NCBI RefSeq assembly: GCF_042432815.1
Contig: NZ_JBHLWM010000005.1
Span: 62,001 to 126,000 of the forward strand
Direction of reading: 5' to 3'
Source of the DNA: Rhodopseudomonas telluris
GTDB lineage: Bacteria; Pseudomonadota; Alphaproteobacteria; Rhizobiales; Xanthobacteraceae
Length of the DNA stretch: 64,000 bases
The position numbers and the translations under genes were made by a program. The notes beneath the pieces were generated by a model. It saw only the letters and a list, made by a program, of their open reading frames with translations, was not told the origin of the DNA and did not search any database. Shown one piece after another: positions 54,540-63,441 of the stretch; the stretch's first letter is position 1; each line of letters begins with the position of its first letter.

Positions 54540-54906
54540 GAAGGCAGCCCCCTGCTGGCCACGCGCGCGGTACGTGCGTGGTCACTCGTTGTTTCTTCAC
54601 GCTTCGCGTATGCAACGAAATGTGTCTGGCCACGGTTGTAAGGCAGCCTCGGAGCGCCGCGACAGTGCGTCATCGCTCCATCCCGCCCACCGACTGCGGT
54701 TTCCTTTGACCGTGCGTCTCACTCGCCACCAGCGCTGAGGCTGCTGTGGATAGTTCGCCCGGGGGTTGCAGCCGCGACCTCACCTGGAACCGCAATTCCA
54801 ATGACTTAGCACTTCGTATCTGACAGCGAGATGCGTTAGTATGAGCTTCTCGATCCGGCCTTCGCCCGCCGGGCATCGGATCAAGGGCTTGTCACAAATC
54901 TGATTC
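54540..54906. other. divergent promoter region, autotransporter and AraC genes
   Basis: 367 bases between two divergent starts. No gene supported. It must hold both promoters and presumably the AraC binding sites. I see no strong inverted or direct repeat, in line with AraC-family sites, which are usually degenerate. Confidence 0.5.
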
Positions 54907-55908
54907 ATGGCTGCGCTTTCCCGCCTGTTCTACGTCACCTCTGGTCTCGACCAAGCCAACGCCTTCGAAACTTGGCGCGCGGTGATCTCACCGCTATTCG
55001 AGCCGCGTCCATGCTTACGCGGCGGCAAGACGCCGACCGGGTCCGCATTCGGCGTAATCATCGGCGATCTCGTCGTCGCCAAGGTCGCGTTCAACGCGCA
55101 GGATTTCGTCCGGGACGACCAGCGCGTCGCCGCGACGCCGGACCACCTTCTGCTGCATCTCTACGTGACCGGCGGTTTCAACGGGACCGTTACCCGGCAG
55201 CAGACCACGATCGGACCGGGCAAAGTGGCGCTGATCGACCTCGCCCACTCGGTCGCGACGCGCGCCTTCGCGTCGCGGACCGTGTGCCTTGTGGTCCCGC
55301 GGAAGTTGCTCAGTGGGGTGCATCTCGATGGGCTGAAGCCACGGCTCGACCCGCTGCGTAACGATCTGCTTGCCGCGCATATTCTGTCACTGCAGGAACG
55401 CAGCGCGCAGCTGACCTCGGATGACGTGGCCAGTACCGTCGCCAAAACCGCCGACTTCCTCAGGTGCCTGCTCGCCCCCGCCGCCCCCGGCGCGCTGGAG
55501 CCGCTTCGAGAAACTGACGACACGATCCTTGCACTGACCGAGGCGCTGATCCGCGAAAACCTTGCCTCGCCGGACCTGTCGCCGGATTGGCTCGCGCGAA
55601 AACTCGACGTCTCGCGCGCCACGCTGTATCGGCTGTTCGCAGATCGCGGCGGCATCATGCGCTACGTGCGGGAGCGCCGGCTGCTGGCTGTCCAGGCCGC
55701 CCTGAGCGATCCACTCGACACCCGGAAGCTCTCGCGCCTCGCCGCCGATCTCGGCTTCACCAGCGAGGCGCATTTCAGCCGCACGTTCCGGACCCGCTTC
55801 GGCGTCACCGCCAGCGCCTACCGCCAGGCCCAGATCGACGCTTCCGCAATGATCCAGCTCACCAGCCCCGCGGTGGTGCAGCAATGGTGGAGGACCGTCG
55901 CTACCTAG
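54907..55908 (+). CDS. AraC-family transcriptional regulator
   Basis: 333 aa. The N-terminal half is the AraC-binding-like domain (cupin-type, 'DHLLLHLYVTGGFNGTV', 'GKVALIDLAHSVATRAF'). The C-terminal HTH pair begins near residue 225: 'LSPDWLARKLDVSRATLYRLF' and 'KLSRLAADLGFTSEAHFSRTF', with the signature 'RTRFGVTASAYRQ'. Divergent from the autotransporter gene, which is the most likely target. The ligand is unknown. Start ATG 54907. Confidence 0.9.
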   Translation: MAALSRLFYVTSGLDQANAFETWRAVISPLFEPRPCLRGGKTPTGSAFGVIIGDLVVAKVAFNAQDFVRDDQRVAATPDHLLLHLYVTGGFNGTVTRQQTTIGPGKVALIDLAHSVATRAFASRTVCLVVPRKLLSGVHLDGLKPRLDPLRNDLLAAHILSLQERSAQLTSDDVASTVAKTADFLRCLLAPAAPGALEPLRETDDTILALTEALIRENLASPDLSPDWLARKLDVSRATLYRLFADRGGIMRYVRERRLLAVQAALSDPLDTRKLSRLAADLGFTSEAHFSRTFRTRFGVTASAYRQAQIDASAMIQLTSPAVVQQWWRTVAT

Positions 55909-55987
55909 ACGTACCGCTTAGCCGAAATCCGTATTGTGCCGCGGTCTTCGCCGCGTGTAAGAGCGAGCAGCGGCGGAGGTAAAGGCG

Positions 55988-56257
55988 TTGAACTTCAGTG
56001 CCATCTTCCATCAATTTGCGACGTGGACATTCCGCGCGGCGATCGCCGGTGGGCTCGTCGGCGTCGTCTATTTTGCGTTTCGCGGCGATGCCGACATGCC
56101 CGGCGCGCAGCTCGTGACGGCCCAGCACGCCGCATCCGTTAGCGATGCCCTGCCGTGCCAGCCGATCGGCCAGATGGCCAACGGCGAGCTCGTGTATTCA
56201 ATGGATTGCGTGTCACCGCCTCTGGAATCGGCCTCGCCGACCGCCAACGCCAACTAG
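55988..56257 (+). CDS. small membrane-anchored hypothetical protein
   Basis: 89 aa from TTG 55988, chosen because GGAGGT lies seven bases upstream; no ATG is as good. One hydrophobic segment (residues about 14-31, 'FRAAIAGGLVGVVYFAF') would anchor the protein with the C-terminal part outside the cytoplasm. Two cysteines in 'LPCQPIGQM' and 'SMDCVS' could form a disulfide. No family is recognised. It follows the AraC gene by 79 bases on the same strand and is convergent with glnE, five bases away. Confidence 0.65.
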   Translation: MNFSAIFHQFATWTFRAAIAGGLVGVVYFAFRGDADMPGAQLVTAQHAASVSDALPCQPIGQMANGELVYSMDCVSPPLESASPTANAN

Positions 56258-56262
56258 GCCGC

Positions 56263-59259
56263 TTAAGCTCCAGCCCCGTTGCCGGCAGTTCCATCGCTAC
56301 CGCCGCCGATCAGTCGGTTGAAGATCGCCCGCACTTCGGCCTGCGTTTCCTTCACCCGCGCCTCGAGCGAGGAGAAGTCAGGTGCGTCCCCGGCCCGGAC
56401 CATCACGCGCAACAAGTCGTCGCCCGCGGCTTCCGGCCTGAACTTCTCGCTCACGCACAACCGCAGGATCTGAGTGAGGTCGTGATACAGCCGTGCCGCG
56501 GGACGCAGCACATCGGCGTCGGACTGCGCCAGAACGCCGAGCCGCGCCGCGTTGTCGATTGCCGCCAGCGTATTGACCGCGAGAATGTCGGGCTTGGCGT
56601 GAGCATGCACGAGCTGCAGATACTGCGCGATGAAGTCGATATCGACCATGCCGCCGGCGGCATATTTTAAATCCCAGACGTCGTCCTCGCCCTTCTCCTG
56701 CGCGATCGCCTGACGCATTTCGGCGACGTCGTTGGCGATGATCATGGCATCGCACGGCCGCGTCAGCACCGCCCGGATCACCGCTTCGATCCGGGCCCGG
56801 AATTCCGGCGACGCCGAAATCACCCGCGCGCGCGTCAGCGCCAGGTGCTCCCAGGTCCAGGCCTCGCTCTCCTGATACTCGGCGAACGCATCCAATCGCG
56901 ACGCGACCGGGCCGGCGCGCCCCGAAGGGCGCAGCCGCATGTCGACGTCGTACAGCACGCCGTAGTTGGTCCGCGTCGTGAAGGCCGAGATCAGCCGCTG
57001 GGTGAAGCGGGCGAAGTATTGCGCGCCGTGCAGCGACCGTTCGCCGTCGCTGTCCGGCTGCTCGTTGTCGAAATCATAGATCAGGATCAGATCGAGATCG
57101 GACGACGCCGTCATCTCGCGGCTGCCGAGCTTACCCATCGCCAGGATCGCCGTCTCCTGCCCCTTGATCCGGCCGTACTGCGTGGCGAACTGAACGCTGA
57201 CGAGCTGATGCACCGTGCCGACGATGCCCTCGGCGACATCTGCGAAGGCGACGCTGGCCTGCTGGGTCGACACCGTGCCGGAGAGAATCCGCGTGCCGAT
57301 CAGGAACAGGCTCTCCTGCCCGAACAGCCGCAGCCGGTCGAGAAACTCCTCGTAGGAGCCGGCGTCGACCAGCGTCGCTGCGAGACGGGACGACAGTTCG
57401 GCGCGGTCCGGCATCGCGCCGAAGAAGCGTGGATCGATCAGCCCGTCGAGAATCTGCGGCTGCCGCGCCAGCATGTCGCCGAGCCGCGGCGCCGCGCCGA
57501 GCACCAGCGCCACGAGCGTCAGCAGCTCACGGTTCTGGCTCAGCAACGAAATCAGGCGGCCACCGCGATGCAGCGCCTGCAGCAGCCGGTCGAACGAATT
57601 GACTGCGTTGTCCGGCTCTTCGGCGCGCGCCAGCTCCTCGATCAACGCCGGCACAAACTCGCGGAATGCACGCTGCGTCGCCTCGACCTTGAGGACGCGG
57701 TAGCCGCCCGCCATCCATTGCTGCAGCGTGGTCGCGACCATCAGCGGCTTCTTGAAGCCGAGCGCGACCAGATGGTCGAGCAGCCGCGTATCCTCCGGGC
57801 CGCCCGCATAGTCGATCGGCTCTTTTGCAGTACCAGCCGGATCGCCTTCGAACAGCTTGGCGTAGTGGCCCTGCACGCATTCGAGATGCGCCAGCAGATC
57901 GCGCGCGAAGGTCGCGCGGTTGTCGTAGCCGAAGAAGCGCGCGAACCGCTCGATGCCCTCGACACTGTCGGGCAGCGTGTGGGTCTGCTCGTCGGCGATC
58001 ATCTGGATGCGATGCTCGACGCGCCGCAGGAACTGATAGGCGGCGGTCAGTTCGTCGCGCGCCTCGTGGGTGATCCAGTTGCGCGCCGCCAGAATATCGA
58101 GCGCGGCGAGCGTCGGACGCACCCGTAGTTCCGAATGCCGTCCGCCGGCAATCAGTTGCTGGGTCTGGGCGAAGAACTCGATCTCGCGAATGCCGCCGCG
58201 GCCGACCTTGACGTTGTGGCCCTCGACCGCGATCTCGGTCTGGCCGCGGAAGGTCTGCATCTGCCGCTTCATGTCATGAACGTCGGACAGCGCGGCGAAG
58301 TCGAGATGCTTGCGCCAGACGAACGGCGCGATGTCGGCCAGCAGCGCTTCGCCTGCGACCAGATCGCCGGCGCAGGCCCGCGCCTTGATCATCGCGGCGC
58401 GCTCCCAGGTGCGACCCTCGCGCTCGTAGTAGTTCAGAGCTGACACCGTCGACAGCGCCACCGGCGTCGACGCGGGATCGGGGCGCAGCCGCAGGTCGAC
58501 GCGGAACACGTAGCCGTCATGCCGGCGCTGCTGCAGGATTCGGCTCAGCCCCTGCGTTACACGCACGAAGAACGGCTGCGGCTCGATGTCGGGCGCCAGC
58601 GTCGGAGCTTCGAGATCGTAGAAGACGATCAAATCGATATCGCTGGAGTAGTTCAGCTCGCCGGCGCCCATCTTGCCCATTGCCAGCACGACCAGGCCGG
58701 AGCCCTGCTCCGGCGCGTCGCTGTTGGGCGGGTTGATGCGGCCGCGTGCCGCCTCCTGGCGCAGCAGAAAACGCAGCGCCATCTGAACCGAATTGACCGC
58801 CAGATCGGTCAGCGCCTGCGTCACCTGCATCACCGGCCACAGCCCGCCAATGTCGCACAGAGCGATCGACAGCGCCGCCTCCGCCTTCATCTTCCGAAGG
58901 ATCGTCATCACCTCGGCTTCATCGGAAGCCGCAGCCACCGCGCCGGCGGTGCTGTCGAGCAGCGTGCTGAAGCCGACATCGGGGTCGCTGCGCAGCACGC
59001 GCAGCAGACGCGCGGGGTCGGCCCGGATCAGATCGAACAGATAGGGGGATGCCTCCGCGAGCGCGTGAAGCAGCGTGTCCACCGGGGGATGGCGATCGGC
59101 GATCGCGCGGATCGCGCCGGCCTGCTCGGCGGGGAGATCGGCGAGCCAGTCCGCCAGCTTCTTCTGCGCCTCCGCCGGCGCATACACCTGCAGCCCGGCC
59201 GCGAAGCGCGCGGCCAGTGCGGAGGATGGGATGTCCGCGTCAATCGCGGAAGAAGTCAT
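56263..59259 (-). CDS. glnE: bifunctional glutamine synthetase adenylyltransferase/deadenylase
   Basis: 998 aa enzyme that adenylylates glutamine synthetase when nitrogen is plentiful and reverses this when it is short, under PII control. Two nucleotidyltransferase domains are visible: 'GKMGAGELNYSSDIDLIVFYD' region (about residue 190) for one activity and 'GKLGSREMTASSDLDLILIYD' region (about 705) for the other, each with the GS-x10-DxD metal pattern. The linker helices contain 'REIEFFAQTQQLIAGG'. Start ATG 59259 overlaps the end of the upstream sensor kinase gene by four bases. Confidence 0.95.
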   Translation of the reverse strand: MTSSAIDADIPSSALAARFAAGLQVYAPAEAQKKLADWLADLPAEQAGAIRAIADRHPPVDTLLHALAEASPYLFDLIRADPARLLRVLRSDPDVGFSTLLDSTAGAVAAASDEAEVMTILRKMKAEAALSIALCDIGGLWPVMQVTQALTDLAVNSVQMALRFLLRQEAARGRINPPNSDAPEQGSGLVVLAMGKMGAGELNYSSDIDLIVFYDLEAPTLAPDIEPQPFFVRVTQGLSRILQQRRHDGYVFRVDLRLRPDPASTPVALSTVSALNYYEREGRTWERAAMIKARACAGDLVAGEALLADIAPFVWRKHLDFAALSDVHDMKRQMQTFRGQTEIAVEGHNVKVGRGGIREIEFFAQTQQLIAGGRHSELRVRPTLAALDILAARNWITHEARDELTAAYQFLRRVEHRIQMIADEQTHTLPDSVEGIERFARFFGYDNRATFARDLLAHLECVQGHYAKLFEGDPAGTAKEPIDYAGGPEDTRLLDHLVALGFKKPLMVATTLQQWMAGGYRVLKVEATQRAFREFVPALIEELARAEEPDNAVNSFDRLLQALHRGGRLISLLSQNRELLTLVALVLGAAPRLGDMLARQPQILDGLIDPRFFGAMPDRAELSSRLAATLVDAGSYEEFLDRLRLFGQESLFLIGTRILSGTVSTQQASVAFADVAEGIVGTVHQLVSVQFATQYGRIKGQETAILAMGKLGSREMTASSDLDLILIYDFDNEQPDSDGERSLHGAQYFARFTQRLISAFTTRTNYGVLYDVDMRLRPSGRAGPVASRLDAFAEYQESEAWTWEHLALTRARVISASPEFRARIEAVIRAVLTRPCDAMIIANDVAEMRQAIAQEKGEDDVWDLKYAAGGMVDIDFIAQYLQLVHAHAKPDILAVNTLAAIDNAARLGVLAQSDADVLRPAARLYHDLTQILRLCVSEKFRPEAAGDDLLRVMVRAGDAPDFSSLEARVKETQAEVRAIFNRLIGGGSDGTAGNGAGA

Positions 59260-60728
59260 GCCGGCGTCGGTTCTGGGGTCGTGTTGGCTGGAGCCAGTCC
59301 TTCGCCTGTGTGCGCCGGAATTGCAAGCGTGGCGCGCAATCCCGGCTGCGCGTCGGAGAGCCGCAGTTCGCCGCCATGCAGCGTCGCCACCGCCGAGGCG
59401 AGACTGAGACCGAGGCCGGAACCCGGCAGCGTCCGGCTGGCTTCGAGCCGCACGAAGCGCTCGACGGCGTGCTTGCGGTCGGCTTCAGGAATGCCGCGGC
59501 CATGGTCGGTCACGCTGAGCAGCACCCGGTCGCCGTCGCGCCGCGCTTCGATCAGGATCGACGCCAGCTCCTGGGCGGCGATCTGCTGCGGCTCTGCGCC
59601 GGGAGCGGCCAGCGCAAGCTGCGGCTGGCCGTATTTGATCGCGTTCTCGACCAGATTGGCGACCGCCTGACTGATCAATTCGCGATTGCCACGCACCGGC
59701 GCCGAGTCGGCCGCGACCTGCAGGGTCAGGCCGCTGTCTTCCGCCAACGGTTCGTAGAGTTCGTGGATGTCGCGCGCAATGTCAGCGGCGTCGAAAGCGT
59801 CCATCTCGCCGCTGGCATGGCCGGATTCGGCGCGAGCGATCATCAGCAGCGCGTTGAAGGTCCGGATCAGCCCGTCGGACTCCTCGATGGTGCGCTCCAG
59901 CGCCGCCCGATAGTCGGCCTCGCTGCCAGACAGAGCGAGCGCCTCCTCGGCCCGATTACGCAGCCGCGTGAGCGGCGTCTTGAGATCGTGGGCGATGTTG
60001 TCGGAGACCTCCTTGAGGCCGTTCATCAGCGCCTCGATCCGCTCCAGCATGGCGTTGAGATTTTCCGCCAGGCGGTCGAGCTCGTCGCCGCTGCGGCCGA
60101 CCGGCAGCCGGCCGGACAGATCGCCGGCCATGATCCGCTGCGTGGTGCCGGTCATGGCATCAATGCGGCGCAGCACGCGGCGCGCGACGAAGATGCCACC
60201 GCCGAGCCCAAGCACCACCACGATCAGCACCGACCATTGCGCCGCTGAGGCCACCACCTTGAACAGTCGCCGCCGTTCCTCGAGATCGCGGCCGACCAGC
60301 AGCCGGAAGCCGCTCGACAATTCGGTGACGCGCACCAGCGCGCGATGGTCGCCGCGATCCTGATCGTCGAGTCGGCGATAGAATGTTTCGCTCCAACCGG
60401 TCTTGCTCATCACGCCGGGCGCCAGCGCACCGACATTGCCGGCGACCGCTTGCCCTGCGGGCGTGGTGACAAGATAGAGGTTGGCGCCCGGCCGCAGCGC
60501 CCGGTTCTCGATCGTGAACACCAGCCCGCGCAGGCCGCGCCGCGTGTAGATGTCGTCGATCTCGCCGATCTCGGCGTTCACCGTGGTGGTGATCTGATCG
60601 GTGATCAGCCGCCGCGTATTCCAGGCGAAGTAGCCGAGCAACGACGCCGCGAACAGCCCGAACAGAAACAGATAGACCAGCGTCAGCCGAAACGCGGTGG
60701 TTCGGATCAGTTTACCGAATGCGGTCAC
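59256..60728 (-). CDS. sensor histidine kinase (OmpR-partner type)
   Basis: 490 aa. TM1 about residues 14-34, periplasmic loop of about 130 residues, TM2 about 170-190, HAMP ('RVLRRIDAMTGTTQRIMAGD'), DHp with His in 'VSDNIAHDLKTPLTRLRNR', and ATPase boxes 'QAVANLVENAIKYGQ', 'VTDHGRGIPEADR', 'GSGLGLSLASAVA'. It should pair with the OmpR-family regulator at 62487-63167, from which it is now separated by the chemotaxis-type gene. ATGA overlap with glnE makes the two genes one unit. Confidence 0.92.
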   Translation of the reverse strand: MTAFGKLIRTTAFRLTLVYLFLFGLFAASLLGYFAWNTRRLITDQITTTVNAEIGEIDDIYTRRGLRGLVFTIENRALRPGANLYLVTTPAGQAVAGNVGALAPGVMSKTGWSETFYRRLDDQDRGDHRALVRVTELSSGFRLLVGRDLEERRRLFKVVASAAQWSVLIVVVLGLGGGIFVARRVLRRIDAMTGTTQRIMAGDLSGRLPVGRSGDELDRLAENLNAMLERIEALMNGLKEVSDNIAHDLKTPLTRLRNRAEEALALSGSEADYRAALERTIEESDGLIRTFNALLMIARAESGHASGEMDAFDAADIARDIHELYEPLAEDSGLTLQVAADSAPVRGNRELISQAVANLVENAIKYGQPQLALAAPGAEPQQIAAQELASILIEARRDGDRVLLSVTDHGRGIPEADRKHAVERFVRLEASRTLPGSGLGLSLASAVATLHGGELRLSDAQPGLRATLAIPAHTGEGLAPANTTPEPTPA

Positions 60729-61034
60729 TGATCGAACCCCGTCGGCATCGATGTCGTCTCAAAGCGTCCATGCGGAACAAGGTAACCACTTGTTCCCAGA
60801 ACCTAAAGTGACAAATCGTTCAAGTAAGGACTGAGAACGGGCGGCCGATTTTGAGCAGCGCCACAGCCGGGAGCATTCCACGGCCGCGACACAGCTTTGC
60901 ACTCACCTGACGAGCGCCGCATGCCGGCCGTGAATCAGGCCTTAGCAGAGCGTTCAAGCGCTCTGCGCGAGGGCCGGCGCTCACGCCGAAGCAGCATCGG
61001 CAACCGCTGTCAACACGGCCCTAGCAGGCCCGGG
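60729..61034. other. 306-base intergenic region with a hairpin
   Basis: No gene. At 60945-60966 there is a perfect 8-bp inverted repeat GCAGAGCG-ttcaag-CGCTCTGC, a candidate terminator for the transducer gene on the - strand though no T-run follows. The left part must contain the promoter of the kinase-glnE unit. Confidence 0.5.
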
Positions 61035-62321
61035 TCAGGCCGCGCGGACCGTCTTTAGGAAGCGGCTGACCTCGTCTTCCAACCGTCGGCTTTCGCTCGA
61101 CAGCGACTGAGCCGAGGAAAGAAGATGTTCGGAGGACGTACCAGTTTCAACGGCGCCACGTTTGACGTCCAGAATACTGGCGGACACACGCCCGGTGCCT
61201 TCAGCCGTCTGCTGCACGTTGCGGGAAATCTCCTGCGTCGCCGCTCCCTGCTGCTCGACCGAAGCGGCGATCGTCGACGAAATCTCCGAGAGCTTTTCGA
61301 TGGTCCCGCTGATCTCGCTGATCGCACCAACCGACTCCTGGGTCGCCGACTGAATCCGGCTGATCTGCTGGCCGATCTCTCCGGTGGCCTTCGCGGTCTG
61401 CTCGGCGAGCGCCTTGACCTCGGCAGCGACCACCGAGAAGCCACGGCCCGCTTCGCCGGCACGCGCAGCCTCAATCGTCGCGTTCAACGCCAGCAGGTTC
61501 GTCTGCCCGGCGATCGTGTTGATCAGTTCAACGACGTCGCCGATGCGGGTCGCGGCCTTTGACAGTTCGCTGACGCGGTCGGTCGTATTGCGCGCCTGCC
61601 CCACCGCTTCGTTGGCGATCCGTGCAGATTCTTGAACCTGCCTGCTGATCTCCCTGACGGAGGACGACAGCTCTTCCGTGGCGGACGCGACTGATTGAAC
61701 GTTGGTGGATGCCTCCTCGGACGCCGTGGCGACGGTAGAAGCCAGATGCTGCGAACTTTCAGCCGTTGCCGCCAGTTGACGTGCCGATCCCTCGAGGTCC
61801 GCCGAAGCGGACGACACCGTCCCAACGATTTTGCCGATTGCGCTTTCGAAATCCGCAGCGAGCTGGTGAATCACTGCCCGCTTTTCTTCTTCCGCCCGCA
61901 CCAGATCATCGATATCGACAAGCGATCCGCAGGCGCGGCGCGGCTTGCGATTTTCATCGAGCACGACGCCGCCGGTGGCTCGAAACCAGCGATAGCTTCC
62001 GTCCTTGACCTTCAAGCGATACTTGACGTCGTAGCCGATGCCCGACTGGCAGGTGGCTCCGAAAGCGGCGAATGTCCCAGCCACGTCGTCGGGATGGAGG
62101 CGGTCAGACCAGGATTGAACGACATTGGGAAATTCGGCTTCCGTCGTGTAGCCGCACAGGCGCCGAAACTCGGAAGACCACGTCCAACGCGCCTTAGCAT
62201 GCATCGCGTCGCCCTCGTGCAGGATTGCATCCCACAATCCGATCCCGCAATGAAGCGACAGCGTGTCGAGCCATTCCGCCTTGTGCTGCAATTCCTGTTT
62301 GGCAGCCCGCCCCCTGAACAT
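61035..62321 (-). CDS. soluble PAS-domain methyl-accepting chemotaxis-type transducer
   Basis: 428 aa, no transmembrane segment. N-terminal PAS fold of the PAS_3 type ('LHPDDVAGTFAAF', 'YRWFRATGGVVLDENRKPR'), then a coiled coil and the signalling domain with the conserved tip 'GQTNLLALNATIEAARAGE' (about residues 280-298). Such cytoplasmic transducers often sense redox state or oxygen; heme or flavin ligands are not evident. GGGGAG lies upstream of ATG 62321, so the longer reading from 62453 is rejected. No che gene is nearby. It sits between a response regulator gene and its likely kinase. Confidence 0.92.
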   Translation of the reverse strand: MFRGRAAKQELQHKAEWLDTLSLHCGIGLWDAILHEGDAMHAKARWTWSSEFRRLCGYTTEAEFPNVVQSWSDRLHPDDVAGTFAAFGATCQSGIGYDVKYRLKVKDGSYRWFRATGGVVLDENRKPRRACGSLVDIDDLVRAEEEKRAVIHQLAADFESAIGKIVGTVSSASADLEGSARQLAATAESSQHLASTVATASEEASTNVQSVASATEELSSSVREISRQVQESARIANEAVGQARNTTDRVSELSKAATRIGDVVELINTIAGQTNLLALNATIEAARAGEAGRGFSVVAAEVKALAEQTAKATGEIGQQISRIQSATQESVGAISEISGTIEKLSEISSTIAASVEQQGAATQEISRNVQQTAEGTGRVSASILDVKRGAVETGTSSEHLLSSAQSLSSESRRLEDEVSRFLKTVRAA

Positions 62322-62486
62322 TCCGCTCCCCCGCTTCTTTCCTTGAATTAGGGGAGTAACATCGCACCAGAGAATTAAAAGAGCGTGTCTCGCGCTCGTC
62401 GAGGACCGACGCGATCCCCATCGCGGCCACGGAACCCGCCGATGCTGCAACACACGCTTGGCGCGAAGCTCGGGAGATCGATCGCG

Positions 62487-63167
62487 TTACCGGATCCCAT
62501 CCCGGATCATATACCCCGCGCCGCGGATGGTGTGCAGCAGCGGCCGGTCGAAGCCCTTGTCGATCTTGGCGCGCAGGCGCGAGATGTGGACGTCGATGAC
62601 GTTGGTCTGCGGATCGAAGTGATAGTCCCAGACGTTCTCCAGCAGCATGGTGCGGGTCACGACCTGGCCGGCATGCTTCATCAGATACTCGAGCAGGCGG
62701 AATTCGCGCGGCTGCAGCGTCAGTTCTTCGCCGCCGCGGGTGACGCGGTGTGACAGCCGGTCGAGTTCGAGATCGCCGACGCGGTAGCTGGTTTCTTCTG
62801 CCGGCCCGCCGTGTCGGCGCGACAGCACCTCGACGCGGGCGAGCAGCTCGGCGAAGGCATAGGGCTTCGGCAGATAGTCGTCGCCGCCGGCCCGCAGGCC
62901 CTTGATGCGGTCGTCGACCTGTCCGAGCGCCGACAGGATCAGCGCCGGGGTGCGGTTGCCCTTGTCACGCAAGGTACCGATCACCGACAGACCGTCGCGC
63001 TTGGGCAGCATCCGGTCGATCACCAGCACGTCGTAGTCGCCACTGTCGGCGAGCGCCAAGCCCTCTTCGCCATCGCTGGCGAGATCGGCGACATGACCGA
63101 CTTCGCGAAACGCCTTGACCAGATAATCGGCCGATTCGCGGTCATCCTCGATGATCAGGAGGCGCAT
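62487..63167 (-). CDS. OmpR/PhoB-family response regulator
   Basis: 226 aa. Receiver domain with acidic pocket in 'LLIIEDDRES', phospho-acceptor Asp in 'DVLVIDRMLPKRDG', and Lys in 'DDYLPKPYAFAELLARV'; C-terminal winged helix with 'LQPREFRLLEYLMKHAGQVV' and 'NVIDVHISRLRAKIDKG'. ATG 63167 gives the standard length; an ATG at 63212 has GGAGG 13 bases upstream and would add 15 residues. Likely regulator for the kinase at 59256-60728. The degP-type gene lies directly upstream on the same strand, a combination common for envelope stress. Confidence 0.92.
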   Translation of the reverse strand: MRLLIIEDDRESADYLVKAFREVGHVADLASDGEEGLALADSGDYDVLVIDRMLPKRDGLSVIGTLRDKGNRTPALILSALGQVDDRIKGLRAGGDDYLPKPYAFAELLARVEVLSRRHGGPAEETSYRVGDLELDRLSHRVTRGGEELTLQPREFRLLEYLMKHAGQVVTRTMLLENVWDYHFDPQTNVIDVHISRLRAKIDKGFDRPLLHTIRGAGYMIRDGIR

Positions 63168-63266
63168 ATTGGATTCGGATTCGCTCGACGGCTTGATGGT
63201 TTCGGGCACCATGACGAGACTTCAGCCTCCATGCAAGGCGGCAGGATGCGCCCACCGGGAACGAGA

Positions 63267-63301
63267 GCGGGCGATGGAGCTGGGGGGACTCCATCGCCCG
63301 C
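63267..63301 (-). terminator. perfect 13-bp hairpin between degP and the regulator gene
   Basis: Arms GCGGGCGATGGAG and CTCCATCGCCCGC around ctgggggga, 140 bases past the degP stop on the - strand. The stem is very stable; no T-run is present, so it may act with Rho or protect mRNA ends. Confidence 0.6.
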
Positions 63302-63441
63302 CTAGTCCTTCCGACGGAGGGGGGCTGACTCCGGGCGGAAGGTAGAGGGTGGGGACGAGTTGTTCACCCGTCCCCTGGAAAGGCCGTCGGCGGGGGCGAC
63401 GTTGCCGGCGACACTCTCCAACTCTGCTACGACGGCGCCGA

